The position numbers were made by a program, and so were the translations under genes. A stretch of DNA of 64,000 bases. Origin: Bacteroidota bacterium (GTDB lineage: Bacteria > Bacteroidota > Ignavibacteria > Kapaibacteriales > UBA2268). This document shows, one piece after another, positions 38,616 through 48,191 of the stretch; position 1 is the stretch's first letter; each line of letters opens with the position of its first letter. The stretch covers positions 1 to 64,000 of the forward strand of contig JAJXYC010000018.1 of the NCBI GenBank assembly GCA_021780815.1, given 5' to 3'. The notes below the pieces were generated by a model that was not told where the DNA came from, did no database searches, and saw nothing but the letters and a program-made list of their open reading frames with translations.

Positions 38616-39906
38616 AAAAATAATCTTATTAATAGTTTTATCTTTGACTTTTACCTTTTTTGCAACTGCACAAATGTTAAAAAAAGGCGATACAGTTGAT
38701 AGAATTGTTGCAATTGTTGGTGATGAACCTATTACTGATTCCGAAGTAAAAGGTAGAATAGTTTTTATGATGCAACAGAACCCTTCAATTAAACTTGACG
38801 ATAAAGTTCTATATAAAAATGTTTTAAGCAATATTATAGACGAAAAATTAGTTGTAGCAAAGGCAAAATTAGATTCAATAGAAGTAACTGATGACGAAAT
38901 AGACCAACGCTGGCAAATGTTTTTAGAACAAAGTATTGCTCAACTTGGTTCAGAACAACGTGTTGAACAAGTTTATGGTATGTCAATCCCTAAAATGAAG
39001 AACGAATTCCGAGATGAAATCCGTAATAAATTACTTTCATCAAAAATTATTGATAAAGAATTTGCTCAATTAAGTGTATCAAACAAAGATGTAGAAGATT
39101 TTTATAATCAATTCAAAGATTCTTTACAAGAAGTACCTGAAACTTATTCACTTTATAGAATTACAAAAAAAGTAAGTTTAAAATTACAAAAGCAAGAAGA
39201 AGTTTATAAATTGGCAATGAAAGTGCGAGATTCAATTATTGCTGGTGGAAGCTTTAAAGATTTTGCCCAAAGATATAGCGATGATGCCTCAACAGCAAAA
39301 GATGGTGGCGATTTAGGATGGATACAAAAAGGTAAATTCCTCCCTGAATTAGAAAAAGCAGGATTTAATCTTATGGTCGGAGAAGTATCTTTGCCTATTT
39401 TAACTCCTCTTGGTTTCCATATTTTAAAGCTTAGAGACAAAAAAAATGACCAAATTCTTATTAGTCATATTTTATTTAAACTTGGTCAAAGCGAACAAGA
39501 CAAAGAAATTGCAAAACGTTTTTTGGATTCTTTAAAGAAAGATGTTCATTCATTAGATGATTTCAAGCGGTTAGCTAAGAAATATTCCGATGACGATGAA
39601 ACAAAAGGTTTTGGTGGTTATATAGGCAATCTTCCTCTTGATGCACTTGCTTATCAAGTTCGTGATGCTATAACAAAAATTAGTGATGGTCAAGTTACCG
39701 AAACTATCCCTTTTAATACTGATGCAAACAATTTTTCTTACCAAATTTTGTTCCGTGAAAAACTTATTCCAAAACACAAACCATCTTTAAAAGATGATTT
39801 TGCTTTACTTCAACAACAAGCAACACAATATAAAAGAGTATCTAAATATAACGAATGGATTGCTAAATTAAGAAAAGAAATGTACTGGGAAATCATTCCG
39901 CAATAA
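38605..39906 (+). CDS. surA: Periplasmic chaperone SurA
   Basis: 433 aa. Signal peptide (KKIILLIVLSLTFTFFATAQ), SurA N-terminal chaperone domain starting VDRIVAIVGDEPITDSEV, two PpiC-type parvulin domains (GGDLGWIQKGKFLPELEKA; GFGGYIGNLPLDALA), and the C-terminal helix. It is the standard chaperone for beta-barrel precursors. The start lies inside the end of the preceding PpiC gene, so the two are coupled. A terminator hairpin follows at 39955. Confidence 0.93.
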   Translation: MENKKIILLIVLSLTFTFFATAQMLKKGDTVDRIVAIVGDEPITDSEVKGRIVFMMQQNPSIKLDDKVLYKNVLSNIIDEKLVVAKAKLDSIEVTDDEIDQRWQMFLEQSIAQLGSEQRVEQVYGMSIPKMKNEFRDEIRNKLLSSKIIDKEFAQLSVSNKDVEDFYNQFKDSLQEVPETYSLYRITKKVSLKLQKQEEVYKLAMKVRDSIIAGGSFKDFAQRYSDDASTAKDGGDLGWIQKGKFLPELEKAGFNLMVGEVSLPILTPLGFHILKLRDKKNDQILISHILFKLGQSEQDKEIAKRFLDSLKKDVHSLDDFKRLAKKYSDDDETKGFGGYIGNLPLDALAYQVRDAITKISDGQVTETIPFNTDANNFSYQILFREKLIPKHKPSLKDDFALLQQQATQYKRVSKYNEWIAKLRKEMYWEIIPQ

Positions 39907-40798
39907 ATACCAACTTTAATTTAATTGACCTAAAACTAAACGGTTTTTCCGATGAAAAAGGAGCAAAAGATTGCTCCTTTTTTATTTCATAAATTATATA
40001 CGAAAGCAAAGTTTTATAAATAAATTTATATATGTAATAATTCTTCCCTGATTTTTCAAAGAAATACCCATCAAATGGATCGCTCCATCTATTAATTATA
40101 TTCTCAATCAAAAACGACGACACCCATTTTGAAAAATCAAAATTTGGATAAATTAACGAATTTTCTTGATTTAATTCAATATGGAAAAAACTTAACAACG
40201 GCAAAGTTAAAGATGTTGAATAATCACAGCCAAATTTATATTGGATATCATACGGCTTAAATTTATATAATAAAGCAGAATCTTGGGGGTATTGCTCAAA
40301 ATCAAATCTATTCCACGAAAACGTAGATTTATTTGAAAAATCTATATTCATTAAATTGTTTTCATTACCTATTCCATCAAACATTGAGAAACCAAATTTC
40401 CACCCATCAATTGTATATCCTGAATAGCCTAATGATTTTGGCTTTAAATGGGAACTTACATTTTCTAAAAAAGCTGTTTCTCCATCAATTAAATACAATT
40501 TATCTAAAGAGTGGTCGTATTTGTACCTGGTAAATCCATATTCAAAACCCACATCAAACATTGGAGAAAAAAAATTATTTCCGTTTTTATCAGAAACTAT
40601 TAATGAATTATCGGCTTTGCTCTCACCATACCAAAAATTAATAAAAGGATGATTCTTTAATTTCTCAGTTTCTATACTATTTAAAAATGATAACAATGAA
40701 TTGTCCCAACTTGAATATAACTTAGTAATTGGGAAAAATATACACATCATAGACAAAATAAAAAAATGGGTAACCTTTATTGTCTTATAATTTTTCAT
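39893..40798 (-). CDS. Exported protein of unknown function
   Basis: 301 aa, not recognised. The N-terminus has a hydrophobic signal-like segment (FFILSMMCIFFPITKLYSS). The remainder is rich in aromatic residues and serine/asparagine with alternating patterns (FDVGFEYGFTRYKY; DIQYKFGCDYS), which fits a beta-rich envelope protein. Its start overlaps the uvrA stop as ATGA, so it is translationally coupled to uvrA. Its 3' end overlaps surA by 14 bp and contains the surA terminator. Confidence 0.65.
   Translation of the reverse strand: MKNYKTIKVTHFFILSMMCIFFPITKLYSSWDNSLLSFLNSIETEKLKNHPFINFWYGESKADNSLIVSDKNGNNFFSPMFDVGFEYGFTRYKYDHSLDKLYLIDGETAFLENVSSHLKPKSLGYSGYTIDGWKFGFSMFDGIGNENNLMNIDFSNKSTFSWNRFDFEQYPQDSALLYKFKPYDIQYKFGCDYSTSLTLPLLSFFHIELNQENSLIYPNFDFSKWVSSFLIENIINRWSDPFDGYFFEKSGKNYYIYKFIYKTLLSYIIYEIKKEQSFAPFSSEKPFSFRSIKLKLVFIAE
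39955..39985 (+). terminator. surA terminator inside an opposing coding region
   Basis: AAAAAGGAGCAA (39955-39966) pairs fully with TTGCTCCTTTTT (39971-39982) around AAGA, followed by TATTT. It lies 48 bp after the surA stop and within the last 30 codons of the minus-strand unknown gene. Confidence 0.8.
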
Positions 40799-43596
40799 TT
40801 CATATTTTCAAGATAATTTCTTAAATAAACACCAGTAGGAGTTTGTGTTTTAATTAAATTTTCCGTAGTTCCAGCAAAAAGCAAATTGCCCCCTTGCTTT
40901 CCAGCACCTGGTCCTAAATCAATTACCCAATCTGCATTTTTAATAATTTCTAAATTATGTTCAACAATAATTAAAGAATGACCTTCACTTACAAGTCTTT
41001 GGAAAGCGTTAAATAGTTTTGCAATATCATCTAAATGCAACCCTGTTGTGGGTTCATCAAAAATCAGTAAATTATTTGATGATGTCCGAGAATTCAAAAA
41101 TTCTGCAATTTTCAATCTCTGAGCTTCACCGCCCGAAAGAACTGTTGCTGGTTGCCCTAACTTCAAATAACCTAATCCTATCTCTTGTAAAACTGATAGT
41201 TTCTTCGTTACAGCTGGCTCATCGTCAAAAAATTCCATTGCCTCATCAACCGACATATTTAACACATCTACAATTGATTTATTTTTATACTTGAAATTTA
41301 ATGTATCTTTTTTATAACGAGTACCTCCACAAGATTCACATACAAGTTTAACATCAGCTAAAAATTGCATATCAATATTAACATATCCATCTCCTTCACA
41401 TACTTCACAACGACCACCCGGAACATTGAACGAGAAATAACCTGGTTTTAATCCAAATTGCTTTGCTAATTGGGTATTTGCAAAAATCTCACGTATCGCA
41501 TCAAATGCTTTCAAATATGTTGCAGGTGTTGAGCGTGAGGATTTTCCAATAGAAGATTGATCCACTATCTCAATTGAATTAATAAATTCTGTCCCTGTAA
41601 TTTTTTCAAAATGGCTAATAAAACCTGTATTTTCACCCCTTAATTTTTTCACTCCTGAATAAAGCACATCAAAAACAAGAGAACTTTTTCCTGAACCTGA
41701 TACTCCTGTTACAGCGGTAATACAATTTAACGGAAATTCTACATAAGGCATCTTTAAATTATTTTCTCTTGGATTATGTATAATAATTTTTCTGCTACTT
41801 GGAATTTGCTTACTAAAAGATTGAATCCTTTTTCTGCCATTTAAATAATCACTTGTAATTGATTGGTTACTCTTCCAGAGTTCATCAACTGTCCCAGAAA
41901 ATATTACTTCGCCACCTTCAAATCCAGATTTTGGACCTAATTCAATTATATAATCAGCGGCGCTAATTATATCTAAATCGTGTTCTACAACTACTATTGT
42001 ATTGCCAATATCCCGCATCTTCTTTAAAATTGAAATAAGTTTACCTGTATCTTGTGGGTGCAAACCTATACTTGGTTCGTCCAGAACATAAAGTGTCCCG
42101 ACAAGTGATGAACCTAATGCCGCCGCTAGATTAATCCGCTGGTATTCTCCACCTGAAATTGTTTGCGTCATTCGTGAAAGTGTCAGATAACCTAAACCTA
42201 TTTGCACAAGTAAATTTAATCTACGTATAATTTCTTGGACAACTTGTGTGGCAATTTTACTTTCATATTCATTTAATTTTAGCTCTTGGAAAAACTGTAA
42301 TACCTCATCTATTGGTAATTCTATTAATTTGGGAATATTCATCCCTTGAATATATACTTGTCTGGCAGAAGTTCTTATTCTTGAACCACCGCATATTTTA
42401 CACGTTGTATAACCTCTATACCGTGCCGCCATTATTCTATATTGAACTTTATGATTGTTGTCATTTACATATTGAATAAATCCATTAATCCCTTTAAATT
42501 TACCTTTGCCGTCCCAAGCAATTTTCTTTTCATCTTCACTTAATTGCATATACGGCTTATTTGTTGGTATTCCTAATTTTTTTAAATTTCCTAGTATATC
42601 AAAAAGAATACTTTGCATCGAATCTGTTCTTAAAGGATGAATTGCTCCTTCTTCAAAACTTTTAGAAGTGTCGGGGATAACTAAACCTTCATCCCAACCA
42701 ATTGTTCGCCCAAAACCTTGACAATGAGGACATGCTCCAAGCGGATTATTGAAACTAAATAATTGTGGTGAAGGCTCTTGATAGACTATTTCGCAATCAG
42801 AACATTCATATATTGAACTAAACTTGTAATCTTTATTATTTGTTATGTCCCGAATAATCACTCGTCCATTACCCATTCCAAAAGCAGTTTCTACTGAATC
42901 TGCTATTCTGCTGATTGTGTCGTCATTATTTTGAAATACAACTCTATCCGAAAGAATATATAATTCTTCATTTAATAAGTTGCTATGTATTTCTTGTTGC
43001 TCAAAATCTATTATTTCATTTGAACCTTTTTTTAATGCACGGAAAAAACCTGATTCTTTTAATCGCTTTAATTCCTCTTTTAAACTTTTTGTCTGAGGTG
43101 AAATTGGAAATAAAATATATAACTTACTACCTCCGGGAAATGTTTTTATTTTATTTACAATATCTTGGGGCGAATCTTTTTTTACTTCTTTTCCACAACT
43201 ATAACAAAATGTATGACCTGTCCTTGCATAAAGCACTCGTAAGTAATCGTATATTTCTGTACTGGTCCCAACAGTAGAACGAGGGTTACGGGCTGGTGGT
43301 CTTTGTTGTATTGCCACCGCCGGCGGCAATCCTGAAATATATTCTACATCCGGTTTTTCCATCCTCTCCAAAAATTGTCGTGTATATGCCGACAAAGATT
43401 CCACAAATCGCCGCTGACCTTCTGCATAAAGTGTATCAAAAGCTAACGAAGATTTACCTGAACCGCTCAATCCTGTGATTACTGTTATTTTATTCCTTGG
43501 TATTTCTACTGTTATATTTTTTAAATTATTATGCTTCGCTTTTTTTATTTCTATAAACGCTTTTTTTATTTCTATTTTTTTGCTCTTTTTTGCCAT
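40795..43596 (-). CDS. uvrA: Excinuclease ABC subunit A
   Basis: 933 aa damage-recognition ATPase of nucleotide excision repair. Two ABC modules with Walker A TGLSGSGKSS and TGVSGSGKSS, ABC signatures TISGGEYQRINLAAAL and VLSGGEAQRLKIAEFL, and zinc-binding CPHCQGFGRT and CEVCEGDGYV plus CESCGG. The RNPRSTVGTSTEIYDYLRVLYAR block is typical. The downstream unknown gene overlaps its stop. Confidence 0.98.
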   Translation of the reverse strand: MAKKSKKIEIKKAFIEIKKAKHNNLKNITVEIPRNKITVITGLSGSGKSSLAFDTLYAEGQRRFVESLSAYTRQFLERMEKPDVEYISGLPPAVAIQQRPPARNPRSTVGTSTEIYDYLRVLYARTGHTFCYSCGKEVKKDSPQDIVNKIKTFPGGSKLYILFPISPQTKSLKEELKRLKESGFFRALKKGSNEIIDFEQQEIHSNLLNEELYILSDRVVFQNNDDTISRIADSVETAFGMGNGRVIIRDITNNKDYKFSSIYECSDCEIVYQEPSPQLFSFNNPLGACPHCQGFGRTIGWDEGLVIPDTSKSFEEGAIHPLRTDSMQSILFDILGNLKKLGIPTNKPYMQLSEDEKKIAWDGKGKFKGINGFIQYVNDNNHKVQYRIMAARYRGYTTCKICGGSRIRTSARQVYIQGMNIPKLIELPIDEVLQFFQELKLNEYESKIATQVVQEIIRRLNLLVQIGLGYLTLSRMTQTISGGEYQRINLAAALGSSLVGTLYVLDEPSIGLHPQDTGKLISILKKMRDIGNTIVVVEHDLDIISAADYIIELGPKSGFEGGEVIFSGTVDELWKSNQSITSDYLNGRKRIQSFSKQIPSSRKIIIHNPRENNLKMPYVEFPLNCITAVTGVSGSGKSSLVFDVLYSGVKKLRGENTGFISHFEKITGTEFINSIEIVDQSSIGKSSRSTPATYLKAFDAIREIFANTQLAKQFGLKPGYFSFNVPGGRCEVCEGDGYVNIDMQFLADVKLVCESCGGTRYKKDTLNFKYKNKSIVDVLNMSVDEAMEFFDDEPAVTKKLSVLQEIGLGYLKLGQPATVLSGGEAQRLKIAEFLNSRTSSNNLLIFDEPTTGLHLDDIAKLFNAFQRLVSEGHSLIIVEHNLEIIKNADWVIDLGPGAGKQGGNLLFAGTTENLIKTQTPTGVYLRNYLENMK

Positions 43597-43737
43597 TTCC
43601 TAAAATTTTATTTTAAAAGACGATTATAATTATATTTTTTTTCTTAAATTAACAAATTATTTTTTAACATTTTTATTTAACTTTTTTTCTGAATTGGAAT
43701 TAAATAATTTTATATCTAAATTTTGTGGGAAAATGCT

Positions 43738-44220
43738 ATGAAAGAAATATTTCAAGAAAACGAATGGAACTTGCTTTGCGAGACTCCTGCTATTGTTTTA
43801 AATTCTGTCGGCGGTGCTGATGGCAAATTAGATAAAAAAGAAATTGAGGCTTTTATCCAATTTGCTAAAAGAAAAAATGCTTTTAAAAGCATTTTGATGA
43901 ATAATATTCTGCCCGATAACCCTGATGAATACATTAATTCTGTATCTTCTAAAAAATATAATACGCAAGAACTTAAAGAAAAACTCCGACTTACCGATAA
44001 TATCCTTGTAAATAATTTAAATGAATTTGAAGTGAAACAATTTAAACATCATCTTGTTGCTCTCGGAATGTATATTGCTAATGCTTCCGGGAAATTGTTT
44101 AGTGATAAAATCAGCGACGAAGAAAATGATGCTTTGGTCCAATTTGCTAAATTCATTAATATAGACATTAACCATTTGCTTCGCTCAACCGAAGTCGATG
44201 AAATTTTAAAACATTTATAA
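43738..44220 (+). CDS. TerB-like helical protein next to a chemoreceptor
   Basis: 160 aa from ATG 43738 (a TTG start at 43723 is possible). Two similar segments, SVGGADGKLDKKEIEAFIQFAK near the start and NASGKLFSDKISDEENDALVQFA near the end (given in part), look like the paired acidic helix-turn-helix repeats of TerB-like domains: small residue, A/S-D-G, acidic, E, helix. No enzyme motif. It lies 43 bp before the chemoreceptor gene and probably shares its transcript, so it may be a signalling partner. Assignment is tentative. Confidence 0.5.
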   Translation: MKEIFQENEWNLLCETPAIVLNSVGGADGKLDKKEIEAFIQFAKRKNAFKSILMNNILPDNPDEYINSVSSKKYNTQELKEKLRLTDNILVNNLNEFEVKQFKHHLVALGMYIANASGKLFSDKISDEENDALVQFAKFINIDINHLLRSTEVDEILKHL

Positions 44221-44263
44221 CTTGGGATAAGTTGAATATTTATAATTTTAAGGAGATAAATTA

Positions 44264-47179
44264 ATGAAAATTAGAACAAAACTAATTATCTTTGGGATAA
44301 TAATGGTAGCCATTGTGGCTTTCTTTACCTACCAAATGAATACCTTGCTTTCCAATGCTAACCAAAATATGAAAGATTTGGTTACCGAAAGATTAGTAAA
44401 AATTGAAAATTTTAATGCTACCGCTACTTTTAAAAGCCAAAATGCAATTGATATGCTTTTTGCAATTACGGAAAAAAATCCGGTTTCTACTAAAGAGCAT
44501 TTAAAGATTATTAATTTACGTAGAGATAGCACTAAAAAAGCAATTGATAAATTAAAAGGTGTAAAATGGAATGCAGAAGGACAAAAAAAATTAGAACAAT
44601 TGCTTGCAATTGATGAAAAATGGGCACCTATTTTTAATACTGTTCTGTATTATTTAGAAAATAATAGCTATGACGATGCTTACGAAACTGTTGAAAATGA
44701 TTTAAAGCCAATTTTGAAAGAATACACTGAATTTATGAATAGTGAAATTAAAAGACAAATTAAAAGAACCCAAGACGATTACGCCCAAAGCGAGGCGGAT
44801 TTCCATTCAGCAGTTACTTTATCATTTGTTCTTGCGGGAGGTGCTTTATTAATCGTACTCTTCTTTACTTTCTATATTACTATTTCCATTGGCAAATCTA
44901 TTAACGAAGCGGCAAAACAAAGCAATGATATGGCTAATGGTAATTTAAACATTCAATCCAATACTAAAATTAAAGATGAAACAAAACAAATTCTTGATGC
45001 AAGCGAAACTCTTACAAAAACTTTGAAAGAAATCACTGGGGAAATCGGTGTACTCACAAACAATATGCTTGATGGCAAACTTGACTATCGTGCTAATGCC
45101 CAAAAATTCAAAGGTGAATATAAAAATTTGGTTGAAGGGTTAAACTCTATTGTAGATGCTTTAATCAAACCAATGAATATGACGGCAGAATATGTAGATA
45201 GGATAAGCAAAGGCGATATTCCTCCAAAAATAACAGATAAATACAATGGTGATTTCAATGAAATCAAGAATAATATCAATTTATTAATTGAATCTACTGA
45301 AAAAATTGCGAATGATATTCTTTCTCTTTCAAAAGGTGATTTAAATGTATCATTAACTGTACGTTCTGAAAATGATGTATTAATTAAATCAGTTAAAATT
45401 ATTGTTGAAAGCTTATCTGCATTAGTTCAAGATGCCACGATGTTGGCTAATGCCGCAAAAGAAGGCAAATTAGATGTGCGGGCAGATGCAAGCAAACATC
45501 AAGGCGATTTCCGTGCTATTGTCCAAGGTGTGAATAGCACATTAGACAATGTAATAGGACCATTAAATGTGGCAGCAGAGTATGTAGATAGAATAAGCAA
45601 AGGTGATATTCCTCCAATCATCACAGAAGAGTATAAAGGCGATTTCAACGAAATAAAAAACAACTTGAATGGTTGTATAAATGTAATGAACGGATTATTA
45701 GTAGAAACAGATGGACTAATAAAAGCAACAAAAGAAGGTAGATTAGATACACGAGGTAATGCCAGCGCTTTTGTCGGTGGTTGGGGTACACTTGTAAGTG
45801 GAGTAAATGATCTGATAGACGCTTTTGTTGGACCAATTAATGTTACTGCAGAATATGTAGATAGAATAAGCAAAGGTGATATTCCTCCAATCATCACAGA
45901 TACGTACTATGGCGATTTCAATGAAATAAAAAACAACTTGAATGGTTGTATAACAGCAGTAAATCTTTTAGTAAAAGATGCAGCAATGTTAGCAGAAGCA
46001 GCCCGAGAAGGCCGATTAGATACAAGAGCAGATGCAAGCAAACATCAAGGCGATTTCCGAGCAATAGTACAAGGAGTAAATGATACATTAGATAATGTAA
46101 TAAGACCAATAACTAAAGAAATAGAAGTAATGCAAAAATTGGCAGGTGGAGATTTAACTGAACAAATGGATGGTGATTTCAAAGGTGAATTAAAAAAATT
46201 GCAAGAAGCAACAAACAATTCATTAACAAGTTTGAACGATTTAATTAGCGAAGTTAAGCGGACCGTTGATGAGGTATCCCGAGGCGCAATGCAAGTAAGC
46301 GATGCATCCTCTGCACTTTCACAAGGTGCAACCGAACAAGCGGCATCACTTGAAGAAATAACATCATCAATGGGGGAAATTGCATCACAAGTAAACACAA
46401 ATGCAGACAATGCCCATCAAGCAAGTTTGCTAACAAACGAAGCAAAAGAATATTCCGAACGAGGTAATCGCCAAATGGAACATCTTGTAAAAGCAATGAA
46501 TGATATAAGTTCAGCAAGTGAAAATATTTCAAAAATTATTAGAGTAATAGATGAAATAGCCTTCCAAACCAACTTACTTGCCCTTAATGCGGCAGTAGAA
46601 GCAGCACGTGCTGGGCGGCATGGCAAAGGATTTGCTGTTGTTGCGGAAGAAGTCCGGAATCTTGCGGCAAGAAGCGCAACAGCGGCAAAAGAGACTGCTG
46701 AATTAATTGACAATACCAGAAAAGCAGTTGATAATGGTATATTAATTGTAAATCGTACAAGCGAAGCATTAGAAGAAATTCGCAATGGTGCTATTAAATC
46801 TGCTGATATTGTTTCCGAAATTGCAACTTCATCGAATGAGCAAGCCCAGGCAATTGCTCAAATTAATGAAGGATTATCTCAAATTGATAAAGTTACTCAA
46901 ACTAATACCGCAAGCGCAGAAGAAAGTGCTTCCGCAAGCGAAGAGCTTTCCGGTCAAGCTGGTTTACTTAAAGAAATCGTCCAAAGATTCAAAACAAAAG
47001 ATACAAAACTGGCTGATGACGAAGATTTTATTCCAAAACATAAAACTTTTGCTCATAAACCAAATAAAGGTTTGCCAGAACATAAATTAACAAATGTAAA
47101 TCCCGAAGATGATTATGATTTCAACATAAAACCAACTGATGTAATTAAACTTGATGAAGATGATTTCGGCAAATTCTAA
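44264..47179 (+). CDS. Methyl-accepting chemotaxis protein with tandem HAMP-like modules
   Basis: 971 aa, much longer than common MCPs. TM1 (about 7-24), a periplasmic four-helix-bundle-like sensor (25-185), TM2 (about 186-206), HAMP, then alternating modules: type B (EGRLDTRADASKHQGDF pattern) near 265, 397, 490 and 572, and type A (AEYVDRISKGDIPP) near 305, 439 and 529. The signalling domain has the hairpin tip EIAFQTNLLALNAAVEAARA. There is no CheR/CheB pentapeptide at the end. AAGGAG precedes the ATG. No che genes lie in the window. A terminator follows. Confidence 0.93.
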   Translation: MKIRTKLIIFGIIMVAIVAFFTYQMNTLLSNANQNMKDLVTERLVKIENFNATATFKSQNAIDMLFAITEKNPVSTKEHLKIINLRRDSTKKAIDKLKGVKWNAEGQKKLEQLLAIDEKWAPIFNTVLYYLENNSYDDAYETVENDLKPILKEYTEFMNSEIKRQIKRTQDDYAQSEADFHSAVTLSFVLAGGALLIVLFFTFYITISIGKSINEAAKQSNDMANGNLNIQSNTKIKDETKQILDASETLTKTLKEITGEIGVLTNNMLDGKLDYRANAQKFKGEYKNLVEGLNSIVDALIKPMNMTAEYVDRISKGDIPPKITDKYNGDFNEIKNNINLLIESTEKIANDILSLSKGDLNVSLTVRSENDVLIKSVKIIVESLSALVQDATMLANAAKEGKLDVRADASKHQGDFRAIVQGVNSTLDNVIGPLNVAAEYVDRISKGDIPPIITEEYKGDFNEIKNNLNGCINVMNGLLVETDGLIKATKEGRLDTRGNASAFVGGWGTLVSGVNDLIDAFVGPINVTAEYVDRISKGDIPPIITDTYYGDFNEIKNNLNGCITAVNLLVKDAAMLAEAAREGRLDTRADASKHQGDFRAIVQGVNDTLDNVIRPITKEIEVMQKLAGGDLTEQMDGDFKGELKKLQEATNNSLTSLNDLISEVKRTVDEVSRGAMQVSDASSALSQGATEQAASLEEITSSMGEIASQVNTNADNAHQASLLTNEAKEYSERGNRQMEHLVKAMNDISSASENISKIIRVIDEIAFQTNLLALNAAVEAARAGRHGKGFAVVAEEVRNLAARSATAAKETAELIDNTRKAVDNGILIVNRTSEALEEIRNGAIKSADIVSEIATSSNEQAQAIAQINEGLSQIDKVTQTNTASAEESASASEELSGQAGLLKEIVQRFKTKDTKLADDEDFIPKHKTFAHKPNKGLPEHKLTNVNPEDDYDFNIKPTDVIKLDEDDFGKF
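45482..46059 (+). repeat. Near-identical internal repeats in the chemoreceptor gene
   Basis: 47 bp at 45581-45627 are identical to 45854-45900 (273 bp apart), followed in both by a second 40-bp block (45641-45680 and 45914-45953) differing by one base. A 32-bp block at 45482-45513 recurs at 46028-46059. Identity extends to third codon positions, which points to recent duplication or conversion of the module. Confidence 0.85.
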
Positions 47180-47201
47180 GTCTCCTTATCTCAAATAAAG
47201 C

Positions 47202-47233
47202 AAGAGGCTGTCCCGCAAGGCAGCCTCTTTTAT
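47202..47233 (+). terminator. Rho-independent terminator after the chemoreceptor
   Basis: AAGAGGCTG (47202-47210) pairs with CAGCCTCTT (47221-47229) around a 10-nt loop and is followed by TTATTTTG. It may also serve kdsB on the other strand. The rest of the 47180-47405 gap shows no recognisable feature. Confidence 0.8.
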
Positions 47234-47405
47234 TTTGCTATTCACCAATTCGTGCAAAAGTTCAAGATAAAAACAATTTTGTTTTATTAAATATAAAGTT
47301 CTTACCGTCCATATTTCTTCGGCGATGTTATCCACGTTTACCTTGTCCTTACTTTGTTCAGAACAACAAAAGAATAAGCGATACAGTTAAAAATAAAGAG
47401 GTTGC

Positions 47406-48155
47406 TTATTGCCGGGCAAATAATTTCCTTGCTTTTTCTAAATCTTCGTAAGTGTCGATTGAAAATAAATCTTGCGTAGTTTCAAAACATAAATACTTAG
47501 AACCATTTTCTAAAAGTCGCAATTGTTCCAACTTTTCATTTTTTTCCAAATAGGATATTCCTAAATTTACAAATTGGGATAAAGATTGTTCTTGATAAGC
47601 ATAAATACCGATGTGTTTATAAAATACGGCATTTGATAACCATTGCTCTTTTGGTATGTCTCTTAAAAAGGGAATTGCGGAGCGAGAAAAATAAAGTGCA
47701 TAATTTAGAGGGTTTATAACAACTTTGACAACAGATGGATTTTCAATTTCCTCATTATTTGAAATTCGTTTTATTATTGTTCCTACATCAAATTTTTGAT
47801 TTTCTAGAAATAGAATAAAGTCATCGATTAATTGAGCGGTAATAAAAGGTTCATCGCCTTGGATATTAATAATCACGTCGGCTTTTTCATTAAAATGTTT
47901 ATAAGCTTGATAAATTCTATCTGTCCCACTTGGCAATTCAGGGTCAGTTATAACAAAATTAGCATTAATTTCTTTGCATAATTTCGCAATTTCATAGCTG
48001 TCGGTAGCAATAATTACATTAGAAAGCAATTTAGCAGAATTAACAGCAAGGAAAACACGTTCAAGCATAGTTTTACCTGATAAATCCGCCAATGGCTTAC
48101 GAGGTAATCGTGTTGATTGTAGCCTTGCAGGAATTATTGCAATATACTTTTGCAT
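47406..48155 (-). CDS. kdsB: 3-deoxy-manno-octulosonate cytidylyltransferase
   Basis: 249 aa; activates Kdo with CTP for lipopolysaccharide core synthesis, so the cell makes LPS. N-terminal nucleotide-binding motif IIPARLQSTRLPRKPLADL, then ATDSYEIAKLC, ELPSGTDRIYQAY, INIQGDEPFI and YFSRSAIPF with HIGIYAY. It follows gatC by 36 bp on the minus strand. Confidence 0.96.
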   Translation of the reverse strand: MQKYIAIIPARLQSTRLPRKPLADLSGKTMLERVFLAVNSAKLLSNVIIATDSYEIAKLCKEINANFVITDPELPSGTDRIYQAYKHFNEKADVIINIQGDEPFITAQLIDDFILFLENQKFDVGTIIKRISNNEEIENPSVVKVVINPLNYALYFSRSAIPFLRDIPKEQWLSNAVFYKHIGIYAYQEQSLSQFVNLGISYLEKNEKLEQLRLLENGSKYLCFETTQDLFSIDTYEDLEKARKLFARQ

Positions 48156-48191
48156 AATTTTATTAATTAAAAAATTAATTGTTTAAGTTTG

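Noticed and set aside
45482-46059. CRISPR-like or mobile repeat array
   Set aside because: The repeats are in frame, of module length and encode HAMP-like protein repeats, not spacers.
45499-46785. Minus-strand open frames in the chemoreceptor gene
   Set aside because: They mirror the repeated codons of the plus-strand gene and have no protein-like pattern or start signals.
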